Source of the DNA: Deltaproteobacteria bacterium
GTDB taxonomy: Bacteria; Myxococcota_A; Polyangia; HGW-17; SLPX01
Reading direction: 5' to 3'
DNA: 64,000 bases
Assembly: GCA_021162935.1 (NCBI GenBank)
Contig: JAGGXR010000060.1
Span: forward strand, 20,172 to 84,171
In this document: one piece after another, positions 35,791-44,713 of the stretch
Numbering within the stretch: the first letter of the stretch is position 1
Layout of the letters: each line of letters begins with the position of its first letter
Notes under the pieces: generated by a model
What the model was told of the DNA's origin: nothing
What the model saw: the letters and a program-made list of their open reading frames with translations, nothing else
Database searches by the model: none
Made by a program: the position numbers and the translations under genes

Positions 35791-37994
35791 TGCGCCTTCG
35801 TTTTTCCGCCCGGATGGCGGCGGCCCTGGCAGGACTTTGGGTGGTGGCTGCCTTGGCGCTCGGGTACTATGTGGCCGCGGACGTGTCTTACAACAAAGTC
35901 GCCGCGCCTCCTTTGGACGACACGTTCATTCATTTTCAGTATGCGAAGCAGATCGCTCGGGGCCGGTTCTTTCGCTATCAGGACGGCGATTCCGTGTCCA
36001 CCGGGGCCACGAGTTTTTTGTATCCCATCCTGCTCGCCCCGTTTTGGGCCGTCGGTTTCAAAGGGTTGTCTTTGATCTGGGCGGCCCATTTCCTGAATCT
36101 GATCGGTTTGGCCGCCGCCATGAGCTTTGTGTTCCTGATCCTGCGTCGGTTGATTCCCGATGACCCGGTTTTGGCCTATATGGGAGGCCTGGCCGTGGCC
36201 TTGAACGGCTGGTTCATGTGGGGCGTCGCCTCGGGTATGGCCATCGCCGTCAGTGCCGGTCTGCTGGCGGCTGTCCTCTATTTCGTACTCGTCCATCTCC
36301 AGGAGAATCGGCCCTGGCCGGCAGCGGTATCCTTGTGCTTGTTGGCCATGGTGCGGCCCGAGGGGCTGGTGCTGGCCTATGCCACGATGTTTGCATTCGT
36401 CCTCCATCGAATCCTGCGCAGCGGGTCGGTCTCGAAGGATGACGAGTCGGCAGGCGACCAGGCGGCCAGTGACGACGTGAGCGCAGATGAGACGAGTGGC
36501 GACGATGGCGTGGGCTCTGTGGAACCGACCTCGGCGATCGATCGCTTGCGTCGTTTGTCCGGGCGCGCCTGGTCTGGAGTCCGCCACATCGGTTGGCTCC
36601 TGTGGGTCGGACTCGGACTCGGCACCATTCCTACGATCGTGCTCGCCGTCGCGTCGGGCCACTTGACCACGAACGGCATGCTGGTCAAGTCGCACTTTGC
36701 CCATGACATGGATTGGGTTCGGTACCTGTGGGAAACGGGCAGGACCATTGCCGCGGTCCCGGGGCGGCTGCTGTGGTCTGCATCTGGATTACTTCCTCCG
36801 GTGATGTTCTTGGCGGTTCTGGCTGCGTTGGCGAATCTGCTTCGAAAGACGACAGATGAGTCGAAACGACGTCAAGCCCTCGCGGGCTTCGGCATCGTCC
36901 TGGCCGGGGCGTTTTTGGCCATCATTACATTTTACGGATTCTTGATCGAGCACATCGAGCACCACGAACGGTACTACATGCCCTACGTGCCGCTGGTGGT
37001 CGTGTCCGTGGTGGTCGGCCTTTCCGTGGTCGCCCAGGCGGTTTCGCATGCAGGACGATCCGCCTTCCGCCGGACGGCGATGGTGGCAATCCTCGTGATT
37101 GGCATAGGAGGCCTGGGCAAGTGGGCCAGGGTCTATGCCCATAATTGTGGCGACATTGCGGGCCATTACCTGCCCATGACCAAGTGGATGCGGAGCCACC
37201 TGCCCAAGGACGCCAAGGTGGCGGTCCACGATGCGGGCGCGCTTTTTTATCTCAGTGGCCGGCGGTGCTACGATATGATCGGTTTGGTGACCAACGATTT
37301 TCGACCGCCCGGAGGCGCCAGGGCCGGTGGGTTCATCTGGGAGATGTTGGAACGAATCCACCCAGGCTACATGGTCATCTATCCCAACTTCCTGCCGAGT
37401 ATTTCGCGGTTACCCATCCTGCGGAAAATCCACGAGGTGCGCCTCGCTCGCATCACCATTGCCGGCGGTCACGTGAAGACGGCCTATCGGATTGAATGGA
37501 ACCGGTTGATGCCCCCAGACAGGCCGGCCCACCTGCCTGGTCCGTATGCCGATTGGACCATGGTGGATGCGTTGGACGAGGCGGATCTGGTGAGCGAACG
37601 GGCCCATGCCTATGTCGTGGATCACGGTCGGTTCCACGGTGCGTCGCGTTTCCGGCTCGTGCCGTTCCATGAGGGGGCGGGTCTGCTCATCGATGGAGGC
37701 CGCGCCTATTCGGGCCATGAAACCTTTACCCTGCACGGTGTGAAACCAGGTCAACCGCTTCTGATCGGGCTACGCTCCGATTTCGGCAGGAGCCTCGATT
37801 TGGAGGTTCGTATCGACGGACACGTGGTGGGAACCTGGAGGATCGGTACGAGCGAGCATCGACGCAATCACGAGGCGTTTCTGCCCATTGCGGCCAAGGC
37901 GATCACAAAGGCGTCTCCGCGTGTGAAGTTGCGGCCTATCGGAGGAACCGACCTCGCCACGTTCCATATTTTTGCCCTGCAACCAAAGGGATGA
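35787..37994 (+). CDS. GT-C-type polytopic membrane protein, putative glycosyltransferase
   Basis: 735 residues with about ten membrane segments and a large C-terminal extracytoplasmic domain. The first loop holds DDTFIHFQYAKQIARG, the acidic pair expected for GT-C transferases that use polyprenyl-phosphate sugars, and RYQDGDSVSTGATSFLYP, typical of ArnT/PMT-like proteins. Residues from about 210 to 250 are an acidic cytoplasmic loop (DDESAGDQAASDDVSADE). The ATG overlaps the purF stop, and its own stop overlaps the next GT-C gene in the same way. Sugar and acceptor are unknown. Confidence 0.7.
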   Translation: MMRLRFSARMAAALAGLWVVAALALGYYVAADVSYNKVAAPPLDDTFIHFQYAKQIARGRFFRYQDGDSVSTGATSFLYPILLAPFWAVGFKGLSLIWAAHFLNLIGLAAAMSFVFLILRRLIPDDPVLAYMGGLAVALNGWFMWGVASGMAIAVSAGLLAAVLYFVLVHLQENRPWPAAVSLCLLAMVRPEGLVLAYATMFAFVLHRILRSGSVSKDDESAGDQAASDDVSADETSGDDGVGSVEPTSAIDRLRRLSGRAWSGVRHIGWLLWVGLGLGTIPTIVLAVASGHLTTNGMLVKSHFAHDMDWVRYLWETGRTIAAVPGRLLWSASGLLPPVMFLAVLAALANLLRKTTDESKRRQALAGFGIVLAGAFLAIITFYGFLIEHIEHHERYYMPYVPLVVVSVVVGLSVVAQAVSHAGRSAFRRTAMVAILVIGIGGLGKWARVYAHNCGDIAGHYLPMTKWMRSHLPKDAKVAVHDAGALFYLSGRRCYDMIGLVTNDFRPPGGARAGGFIWEMLERIHPGYMVIYPNFLPSISRLPILRKIHEVRLARITIAGGHVKTAYRIEWNRLMPPDRPAHLPGPYADWTMVDALDEADLVSERAHAYVVDHGRFHGASRFRLVPFHEGAGLLIDGGRAYSGHETFTLHGVKPGQPLLIGLRSDFGRSLDLEVRIDGHVVGTWRIGTSEHRRNHEAFLPIAAKAITKASPRVKLRPIGGTDLATFHIFALQPKG

Positions 37995-40306
37995 TGACCG
38001 TGGACCGAAGGCTCACGTTTCGTTGGCTCAAGGCCCATTGGATCGACCTGGCGGCCGCCCTGTTTCTCGTGGCGTCCTGGTGGGCCATTCTGACCTGGCG
38101 CAGCCAATCGTATCATAGAGCAGGAGGGCTCGCGGCAACCTGGAAGGATCAGTCGGGGGCAGTGCGTCGATCCGGGATCGCTCCCACGGCCGAGTTGCAC
38201 GATGCGCCGGTCTGGCTCCACGAGGTCAGATGGCAAGGCTGGATCTGGGTCCCGTTCGACGGAAAATTCGTGCTCGGTGCAGAGGCGCTCGGAAGAGCCC
38301 AGGTGACTGTGGACGGAACCAGGGTGGTCCTGGCCGCGGTCCATCCAGGTCATGGTGCAGGCTTTCGCCACCAGGTCGTCCGTGCATGGAGGGTCATCAA
38401 GAATCAGGCGACCCTGCGTCGGGGCTGGCACCGCCTTGTGGTGGTCTGTGAGCCCGACCGTGGCGGAGGATGCCGGTTGTTGTGGCAGCCACCCGGCAGG
38501 AGGGGCAGTTCCGAGTACGTGGACCCTGCGTTTCTGCGGCCGACAACGAACCGACCCGACGAATCAGGCCCATCTGGTCCGCCGCGTCGGGATGCCGTTG
38601 CTGCCTTGGCATTGCTCCTTGCCTTCCTGGTAACCGTCTTGCTGTGGCTGCGACGCCGTCTTGCCGTCTGGTGGGCCCAGATCCGTGGTTCGGCCCAGGC
38701 GCGGATCGATCTGGGCGCCGCCGTCGCCCTGTTCCTGTTCGCCCTGGCGATCGAACTGCTTGTGCTCAACAGCTTCGGGCAGACCTGGGACGAGGATGCC
38801 TACTTCGGCGTGGGCCGCAACTACTGGCAGAACCTGCTGGCGCTCGATTTTCGGCCCGAGAGTTGGCTCTTCAATTTCGAACATCCTCCCGTGACCAAGT
38901 ATCTCGTCGGGTTCGGCTCCCTGTGGACTGAAGGTTTCTTGGGGGCCAGGTTGGTCAGCGCCTTCCTGTCGGCCCTGACGGCGGCGCTTGTCTACGTTGG
39001 AGGCCGCAGGCTCGTGGGGCGGGGCGCTGCAATCGTGGGCGCCGTGCTGGTGGCCCTGTCGCCCCACTTGGTGGCCCACGGCGTCATTGCCGGACACGAG
39101 ACGCCGACCGTCTTTTTCATGACCCTGGCGGTGGTTGCCTTCATCTTGGCTGAGGAACGATGGAGCGCGTTCGTCGGCGAAGGGTTCGACGTCGATCGCA
39201 GCCCCCGCGATCCCGGTCGTGTCATCGATGGGGACGACGCCCGACCAGATCGCGCCTTCGGTCCGTGGATCTGGTACATGACCGCGGGGTTCGCCTCGGG
39301 GCTGGCCCTATCCACTCGATGGCTCAATGGCGCTGTTTTGTTGATTTTGGGCTTCTGGTGGTTCGTTGGCCTGTGGCCGCAGATGCAGCGGCGAGGTGGC
39401 CGGGTGCGGATCCACCTTGCCGCGCTGCTCGTTCCCCTGCTGGCATTGGCCACGCCCTTTTTGATTTGGCCGCGTCTGTGGCATGCCCCCTTCTATCATG
39501 TCGGCCAGGGGCTTTCCTACTATGCTCCTGGGCTAACGACGCAGGAGATGTTTTTGGGACGGTATCGTTCCGCTCCCTGGTTCTATTTTTTCGTGTACTT
39601 CACGGCGGCGGTTCCCACGATCCTATTTGTGGGGCTGCTCGCGGATGCGGTGCGTCTATGGTGGGTCCGGACCAAGAATGAACTGCTGCTCATCGTGTGG
39701 TGGCTCGTGCCCATGGTCGCGGCCATGGCGGCGCCCCTCAAGCAGGACGGCCTGCGCTACGTGATTGCATCGCTCGTCCCAGCCGGTCTGTTGGCTGGTC
39801 AAGGATTCGATTGGTTGGGTTCGACATTCGGATCTTGGATGGCGCGGCGCACATCGCGCTTGACCGAGCATCGTGGCAAGCGTCTGGGCGTCGTCCTGGC
39901 GGTCGTGGTTGCCATGATCCCAAGTGCCTGGTCCTGTTGGACGGTGCGTCCGTATTTTCTCGACTACTACAATGCTTTGTGGGGCGGACCCAGGGCCGCC
40001 TGCCATCAGAAACGCTTCGAATGGAGCTGGTGGGGTGAGGGATTGACCCGAGCCGCTGCCTGGCTGAACGAACACGCGCCGTCAGGGGCCTCGGTGGACA
40101 TCCAGGCCGCAGCGAGGCATTTGGTCGTTTTGAGGCTCGACCTTCCCGTGGTTGCGGGAGCGGGACGGGCCGACTATCTGCTGCGGGCCGATTCAGCACT
40201 GAACAGACCCGTGCCGACCGGGTTTCGACTCGTGCATGCGGAACGGGCCGATGGCTGCCCCGTGGTGGCGATCTATGCCCGTGTTGGTCATCAAAAGGGT
40301 TCTTGA
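37991..40306 (+). CDS. GT-C-type membrane protein with N-terminal PA14-like domain
   Basis: 771 residues. One membrane helix near residue 20 is followed by an extracytoplasmic domain (about 50-180) with the PA14-like order of WVPFDGKFVLGAE, VTVDGTRVV and RRGWHRLVVV, suggesting sugar binding. The rest has about ten membrane segments of the PMT/ArnT kind, with QTWDEDAYFGVGRNYW and NFEHPPVTKYLVG, the acidic loop and HPP motif of this class. It is coupled to the previous gene by ATGA. Together the two may build a surface glycan or modify protein or lipid; this is inference. Confidence 0.7.
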   Translation: MMTVDRRLTFRWLKAHWIDLAAALFLVASWWAILTWRSQSYHRAGGLAATWKDQSGAVRRSGIAPTAELHDAPVWLHEVRWQGWIWVPFDGKFVLGAEALGRAQVTVDGTRVVLAAVHPGHGAGFRHQVVRAWRVIKNQATLRRGWHRLVVVCEPDRGGGCRLLWQPPGRRGSSEYVDPAFLRPTTNRPDESGPSGPPRRDAVAALALLLAFLVTVLLWLRRRLAVWWAQIRGSAQARIDLGAAVALFLFALAIELLVLNSFGQTWDEDAYFGVGRNYWQNLLALDFRPESWLFNFEHPPVTKYLVGFGSLWTEGFLGARLVSAFLSALTAALVYVGGRRLVGRGAAIVGAVLVALSPHLVAHGVIAGHETPTVFFMTLAVVAFILAEERWSAFVGEGFDVDRSPRDPGRVIDGDDARPDRAFGPWIWYMTAGFASGLALSTRWLNGAVLLILGFWWFVGLWPQMQRRGGRVRIHLAALLVPLLALATPFLIWPRLWHAPFYHVGQGLSYYAPGLTTQEMFLGRYRSAPWFYFFVYFTAAVPTILFVGLLADAVRLWWVRTKNELLLIVWWLVPMVAAMAAPLKQDGLRYVIASLVPAGLLAGQGFDWLGSTFGSWMARRTSRLTEHRGKRLGVVLAVVVAMIPSAWSCWTVRPYFLDYYNALWGGPRAACHQKRFEWSWWGEGLTRAAAWLNEHAPSGASVDIQAAARHLVVLRLDLPVVAGAGRADYLLRADSALNRPVPTGFRLVHAERADGCPVVAIYARVGHQKGS

Positions 40307-40338
40307 TACGCCGGGCTCACCATCGTAGTGTTTCTTTC

Positions 40339-40905
40339 ATGTCGAAGGATGTGACACGAACAATGGTGTTTCCTGAGCGACGGGCTGGTCGCTGGGCCCT
40401 GTTGGGCCTTTGGGTCGTGACCATGTCCATCGGGTCGGTCGCCTCGTTTGATGCGTCCGCTCGGCCGGTGAGCCGGAAGTGGACCGTCTATCGGAACAAG
40501 CATCTGGGCATCCAGTTTCTCGTGGCCCGGGGCTGGCGGGTCAATGATTTCAGAACACACCCTTCACTGATCATGGGGGCCCATCATTCGAGCGGCGCGG
40601 AAATTCGCCTATCGATGAAGGTTTTCAAGGTCCGTGAGTCCCTCCTCTCCTTTGCTCGCGACGAGGTGCGGGCCGTCCGGGCGATCGGGTTTCCGGTGAG
40701 TGCTTTCATGCCAGCGAAGGTGGGATCCAGCAAGGCGCTGATGGTGCGGGGGACGGACCCGAAGAAGCCCATGAGTTTTCGACTCTACTTTTTCAGCAAG
40801 GGCCACATGTACTACGTTTTGACCTTCACGTATCCGACCAAGGCCTACCCAAGGCTGTGGCATGCCTACAAGCTTCTGCTGGTGAGTTTCGTGTTCAAGA
40901 AGTAG
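40339..40905 (+). CDS. small secreted protein, PsbP/DUF1795-like fold possible
   Basis: 188 residues with a signal peptide (WALLGLWVVTMSIGSVAS, cleavage near ASA-RP). The mature part has the pattern YRNKHLGIQFLVARGWRVND, then IRLSMKVFKVRE and YFFSKGHMYYVLTFTYP, which recalls PsbP-like one-domain proteins but is not a clear match. No good SD is seen; ATG 40339 or 40363 could be used. It lies 32 bp after the second GT-C gene. Confidence 0.55.
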   Translation: MSKDVTRTMVFPERRAGRWALLGLWVVTMSIGSVASFDASARPVSRKWTVYRNKHLGIQFLVARGWRVNDFRTHPSLIMGAHHSSGAEIRLSMKVFKVRESLLSFARDEVRAVRAIGFPVSAFMPAKVGSSKALMVRGTDPKKPMSFRLYFFSKGHMYYVLTFTYPTKAYPRLWHAYKLLLVSFVFKK

Positions 40906-40911
40906 TGATTC

Positions 40912-40929
40912 GTACGAGGATTCTCGTAC
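40912..40929. terminator. 7-bp perfect hairpin between convergent genes
   Basis: GTACGAG and CTCGTAC pair across a GATT loop just after the secreted-protein stop and before the convergent lipoprotein stop. No T-run follows, so terminator function is tentative. Confidence 0.4.
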
Positions 40930-40963
40930 CAAGGCAAGGGCAACCTCAGTTTGACCAGCTTCT

Positions 40964-42487
40964 TTACATGTGGGTCGGGTCTCCGCCGCCCGTGTACTGG
41001 GACAGGTCTCCACCGCCGATTTCATAGATGCAGTTCGTGGCGTGGATGTTTTGTGGATCGACCACCGCGGACATCCAAAAGTGGGACAAGGCTCCGAATC
41101 CCATGCCCTCGATGTAGTCGCCTTCGCCTCGGTTGTACTGGAACAGGTTCACCTGGGTCCAGGAACCGTCTTTGTTTTTGAGGTACTGACCGAGAAAGTC
41201 GGATGTCATGTCGGAAACGTAGACGTAAGGTATCTCCGTGGCCGGGTCGGTGACCACCTCCAGGCCGTCGGCATGACCGCCCACGAGGTTTGGGTACATG
41301 AATTCGAGGGCCCACTCCTGTGCGTCCGGATCCCACGAAAAGACCTGGCGTCCGTAGTTGAGGGTGTACCAAACTTGGTGGACGTCGTCGTAGCCCAGGG
41401 TCTGATTCAGGCCCAAGGTGTTGTCCCAGGGTACGATGAGGGTCCGGTTGCCCGAGGCGATGTTGTATTGGTTCAGGCCCACCTCTCCGCTCATCTGGGC
41501 CATGAAGTAGATGTCGGTCTGCGTCGGATAGATCTCGTTGGACATCCAGGGCCAGTTAGGGTCGTTCGAGATGGGGACGTTGTACGTTTGGGTCAGGGCG
41601 AGGACTCGATTTTCGATAGGCCCCGTATTGTCTGGGTTGTCCGGATGCTGGTTCGGTTCGAGCAGACCGTCTCCGTCGGTGTCTTGGAGAGTCACTGAGT
41701 AAACGTCCACGTGTTGGCCGTCTCGATTGATGAAGAGCAAGTCGTCCATGGACCCCACGTCGAAGCCTCCCTGGAAGGGGCTGTTCGACGTGCAGAATTC
41801 GGCGTACTGGTAGTAGACGCCGGTTGGGTTGTCCGGACCATTTCCAATGGGTTGGGCCGGTGAGCATGTGTGGGCCACGGCGTCACAGACCTGGTTCGAA
41901 TGGGGATCGCAATGCTGCACGTCCTGCCACGATGACTCGTCGTTGGCGCATTGCCGCAGCCAGTTACCGAAACAATGGAATGTGGCTGGATGGCATAAGA
42001 CGCACACATTGTTCGTGCAGGCGTCGCTTGCGCAGTCGTCGTCGCCGGTGCAGGCAAGGCCCACATCGCATGGCGGACAGGAACCGCCGCAGTCCACGTC
42101 GGTTTCATCCTGATTCAAGATGCCGTCGTCACAGCTCGGTGGAGAGACGCAAGCCGGGTCGCCATTCGAGTCGTCGCACATCTTTTCTTGATCCGCGCAG
42201 TCCTGGTCGGCCTGCCAAGACAGACAGCCATTCGTTCCAAGGGCGCAGACCTCGATGGTCGTGCCGGCGCATCGGTGGGAGTTTTCTTCTGTGCAGGTGT
42301 TGCTGCAGCCCGAACCGCTGTCTTCGGTTGAACCTGCGTCCGACTTGGAGCCGCCGTCTCCGACCTGATTTCCTCCGTCGGATCCGTTGTTCGATGGCCC
42401 TCCCGAATCAGGACCGCAGCCGACCTGCAGACCGAACCATGGACTGGTGAAGATGATGGCGACGAAAATGGCACCGATGCGTGTCAT
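40964..42487 (-). CDS. Cys-rich Myxococcota-type lipoprotein, possible beta-propeller
   Basis: 507 residues. A signal peptide ends at LQVGC, a slightly irregular lipobox, followed by a Ser/Gly/Asp-rich linker. A Cys-rich region (about 75-235) contains CDDGILNQDETDVDCGG and CASDACTNNVCV, modules found in many Myxococcota surface proteins. The C-terminal 270 residues (GVYYQYAEFC onward) are rich in Trp, Tyr, Asp and Gly with repeated short beta strands, perhaps a propeller. The ATG has GAAGGAGG five bases upstream. Function unknown; probably on the cell surface. Confidence 0.72.
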   Translation of the reverse strand: MTRIGAIFVAIIFTSPWFGLQVGCGPDSGGPSNNGSDGGNQVGDGGSKSDAGSTEDSGSGCSNTCTEENSHRCAGTTIEVCALGTNGCLSWQADQDCADQEKMCDDSNGDPACVSPPSCDDGILNQDETDVDCGGSCPPCDVGLACTGDDDCASDACTNNVCVLCHPATFHCFGNWLRQCANDESSWQDVQHCDPHSNQVCDAVAHTCSPAQPIGNGPDNPTGVYYQYAEFCTSNSPFQGGFDVGSMDDLLFINRDGQHVDVYSVTLQDTDGDGLLEPNQHPDNPDNTGPIENRVLALTQTYNVPISNDPNWPWMSNEIYPTQTDIYFMAQMSGEVGLNQYNIASGNRTLIVPWDNTLGLNQTLGYDDVHQVWYTLNYGRQVFSWDPDAQEWALEFMYPNLVGGHADGLEVVTDPATEIPYVYVSDMTSDFLGQYLKNKDGSWTQVNLFQYNRGEGDYIEGMGFGALSHFWMSAVVDPQNIHATNCIYEIGGGDLSQYTGGGDPTHM

Positions 42488-42538
42488 GACAGCCTCCTTC
42501 GTGGAACCTGGTTCGCATTGTGGCGGTCCCGCGGGCGT

Positions 42539-42544
42539 ATTATA
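42539..42544 (-). promoter_or_regulatory. perfect -10 hexamer upstream of the Cys-rich lipoprotein gene
   Basis: TATAAT on the minus strand, 51 bp before the start codon. No matching -35 hexamer is seen at 16-18 bp. The 8-bp palindrome CCCGCGGG lies immediately downstream. Promoter function is tentative. Confidence 0.3.
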
Positions 42545-42591
42545 CAACGGCTTTGCAGCGAAGGGGGCTTAAAAATGCGGCGTTTGGAAAC

Positions 42592-44496
42592 CTAGTTCGT
42601 TTCCTCGAACTCTGCGTCGATGACACCGTCCTTGTCGGATGGGCCCTGACCACCAGGGGCTTGGGTCGTCGACGGATCTGGGGCCGGTCCACCTTCGGCC
42701 GTGGCCTTGTACAGGATCTCCGCGATCTTGTGCGACGCCTGGGTCAGGTCCTCGGTGGCCTTGTTGATCGTGTCCAGGTCATCCGTTTCGAGGGCTTTTT
42801 CTGCTGCCTTGAGTGCGTTTTCGAGGGTGGTGCGTTCGCCTTCGGGCAGCTTGTCCTTGTGTTCGTCGACCATCTTCTTCAAGTTGTAGACCAGGGAGTC
42901 CAGCTTGTTGCGGGCCTCGATGGTGTCCTTCTTGTGCTGGTCTTCTTCGGCATGTTTTTCCGCTTCCTGACGCATCTTGTCGATCTCTTCGTCGTTCAGG
43001 CCGGACGATGCCGTGATGGTGATGTGCTGTTTTTTCTGAGTGGCCTTGTCGATGGCCGACACGTTCAGGATGCCGTTGGCGTCGATGTCGAACGTCACCT
43101 CGACCTGCGGAACGCCTCTGGGTGCCGGTGGAATGCCGTCCAGATGGAACTTGCCCAGGGTCCGATTGCCCGAGGCCATGGGACGTTCACCTTGCAGGAC
43201 ATGGACCTCGACCGAGGTCTGGTTGTCCGACGCCGTGGAGAACGTCTCCGCCTTTCGCGTCGGGATCGTGGTGTTCCTCGGGATGAGCGTGGTCATGACA
43301 CCGCCAAGGGTCTCGATGCCGAGGCTCAAGGGGGTCACGTCCAGGAGCAGGATGTCCTTCACGTCGCCCGAGAGCACGCCGGCTTGGACGGCGGCGCCCA
43401 GAGCCACCACTTCGTCTGGGTTTACGCCTTTATGGGGCTCACGCTTGAAGAATTCCTTGACCTTCTCCTGGACGATGGGGATTCGGGTCGATCCGCCGAC
43501 CAAGATAATTTCACCGATGTCTGATGGACTTTTCCCCGAATCCTTGAGCGCCTGCCTCGATGGGGCGATGGTACGTTCTACGATGTCTTCGATCATCTGT
43601 TCGAGCTTGGAACGGGAAAGTTTCGTCTGCAGGTGCTTTGGACCACCCGCATCCGCTGTCAAGAACGGCAGGTTGATTTCGGTTTCCTGGAGCGTCGACA
43701 GTTCGATTTTGGCCTTTTCGCCTGCGTCCTTGAGTCGTTGGAGCACCATTTTGTCGTTGGACACGTCGATTCCGGTGTCCTTTTTGAAGGTATCGATGAG
43801 CCACTCGATGATGCGCTGATCGATGTCGTCGCCGCCCAGGTGGGTGTCTCCGTTCGTGGCGATGACCTCGACCACTTTGTCACCAACATCCAGAATCGAA
43901 ATGTCGAACGTTCCGCCGCCGAAGTCGTAGACAGCCACGAGTTTTTCCTGCCCTTTGTCCAATCCATACGCCAGGGCAGCAGCAGTGGGTTCGTTGACGA
44001 TCCGGCGCACTTCGAGACCAGCAATTTTGCCGGCGTCCTTGGTGGCCTGCCGTTGGGAATCGTTGAAGTAGGCAGGAACCGTGATGACCGCGTCGGTGAC
44101 CGTCTCGCCCAAATAGGCCTCAGCAGCCTTCTTGAGTTTTTGGAGAATCTTGGCGCTGATTTCCGGAGGCGCATACGACTTGCCACGGACCTTCACCTGA
44201 ATGTCTCCGTTCGATGTGCGGATGACCTCGTACGGGGAGCGTTTCACGTCGCCTTGGACTTCGGCGTACTTCATGCCCATGAAGCGTTTGATGGAAAAAA
44301 TGGTGTTTTCTGGATTGGTGATGGCCTGTCGACGGGCAATTTGGCCCACGAGCACCTCGCCCTTGTCATCAAAGGCAACGACGGAAGGCGTGGTCCTGGT
44401 GCCTTCCTCGTTTGCGATGATTTTGGGGTCCTTGCCCTCCATGACGGCTACGACTGAGTTCGTTGTTCCAAGGTCGATTCCAATGATCTTGCCCAT
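42592..44496 (-). CDS. dnaK: molecular chaperone DnaK (Hsp70)
   Basis: ATP-driven chaperone of the DnaK-DnaJ-GrpE system. The ATPase domain starts with GIDLGTTNS and contains the connect and adenosine motifs ([21 protein letters not shown]); the substrate domain has [16 protein letters not shown]; the lid ends in the acidic DAEFEE tail. Length (634 aa) is normal. GGAGAAGG precedes the ATG. No CIRCE element is visible upstream, and neither dnaJ nor grpE is adjacent. lon lies 217 bp upstream on the same strand, so the two may share stress control. Confidence 0.97.
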   Translation of the reverse strand: MGKIIGIDLGTTNSVVAVMEGKDPKIIANEEGTRTTPSVVAFDDKGEVLVGQIARRQAITNPENTIFSIKRFMGMKYAEVQGDVKRSPYEVIRTSNGDIQVKVRGKSYAPPEISAKILQKLKKAAEAYLGETVTDAVITVPAYFNDSQRQATKDAGKIAGLEVRRIVNEPTAAALAYGLDKGQEKLVAVYDFGGGTFDISILDVGDKVVEVIATNGDTHLGGDDIDQRIIEWLIDTFKKDTGIDVSNDKMVLQRLKDAGEKAKIELSTLQETEINLPFLTADAGGPKHLQTKLSRSKLEQMIEDIVERTIAPSRQALKDSGKSPSDIGEIILVGGSTRIPIVQEKVKEFFKREPHKGVNPDEVVALGAAVQAGVLSGDVKDILLLDVTPLSLGIETLGGVMTTLIPRNTTIPTRKAETFSTASDNQTSVEVHVLQGERPMASGNRTLGKFHLDGIPPAPRGVPQVEVTFDIDANGILNVSAIDKATQKKQHITITASSGLNDEEIDKMRQEAEKHAEEDQHKKDTIEARNKLDSLVYNLKKMVDEHKDKLPEGERTTLENALKAAEKALETDDLDTINKATEDLTQASHKIAEILYKATAEGGPAPDPSTTQAPGGQGPSDKDGVIDAEFEETN

Positions 44497-44544
44497 GTAT
44501 CCTTCTCCATTTGGCGGTTATCGTTCACTTTTTCTTCACCGCAC

Positions 44545-44572
44545 AAGGTAAGCACGTCAAAAGTGATGTCAA
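44545..44572 (-). promoter_or_regulatory. candidate promoter for dnaK
   Basis: On the minus strand TTGACA (44572-44567) is followed after 16 bp by TACCTT (44550-44545), upstream of the dnaK start. The -35 is perfect and the -10 weak. No sigma-32-type or CIRCE sequence was recognised. Confidence 0.35.
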
Positions 44573-44713
44573 GGCTTGATGCACCGGAGAAGATGGGATT
44601 TTTCAGGGGGAGGACCGTGGCGTAACGATCGAGCTGGAACGAACGATCAAGGGGGGGGGCAGCGAACGGACGAGGAGGATGTGTCAGGAGCCGGCTGCTC
44701 GACGCGGTGGCGC

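Noticed and set aside
44497..44713. Possible CIRCE element upstream of dnaK
   Set aside because: No TTAGCACTC/GAGTGCTAA pair is present.
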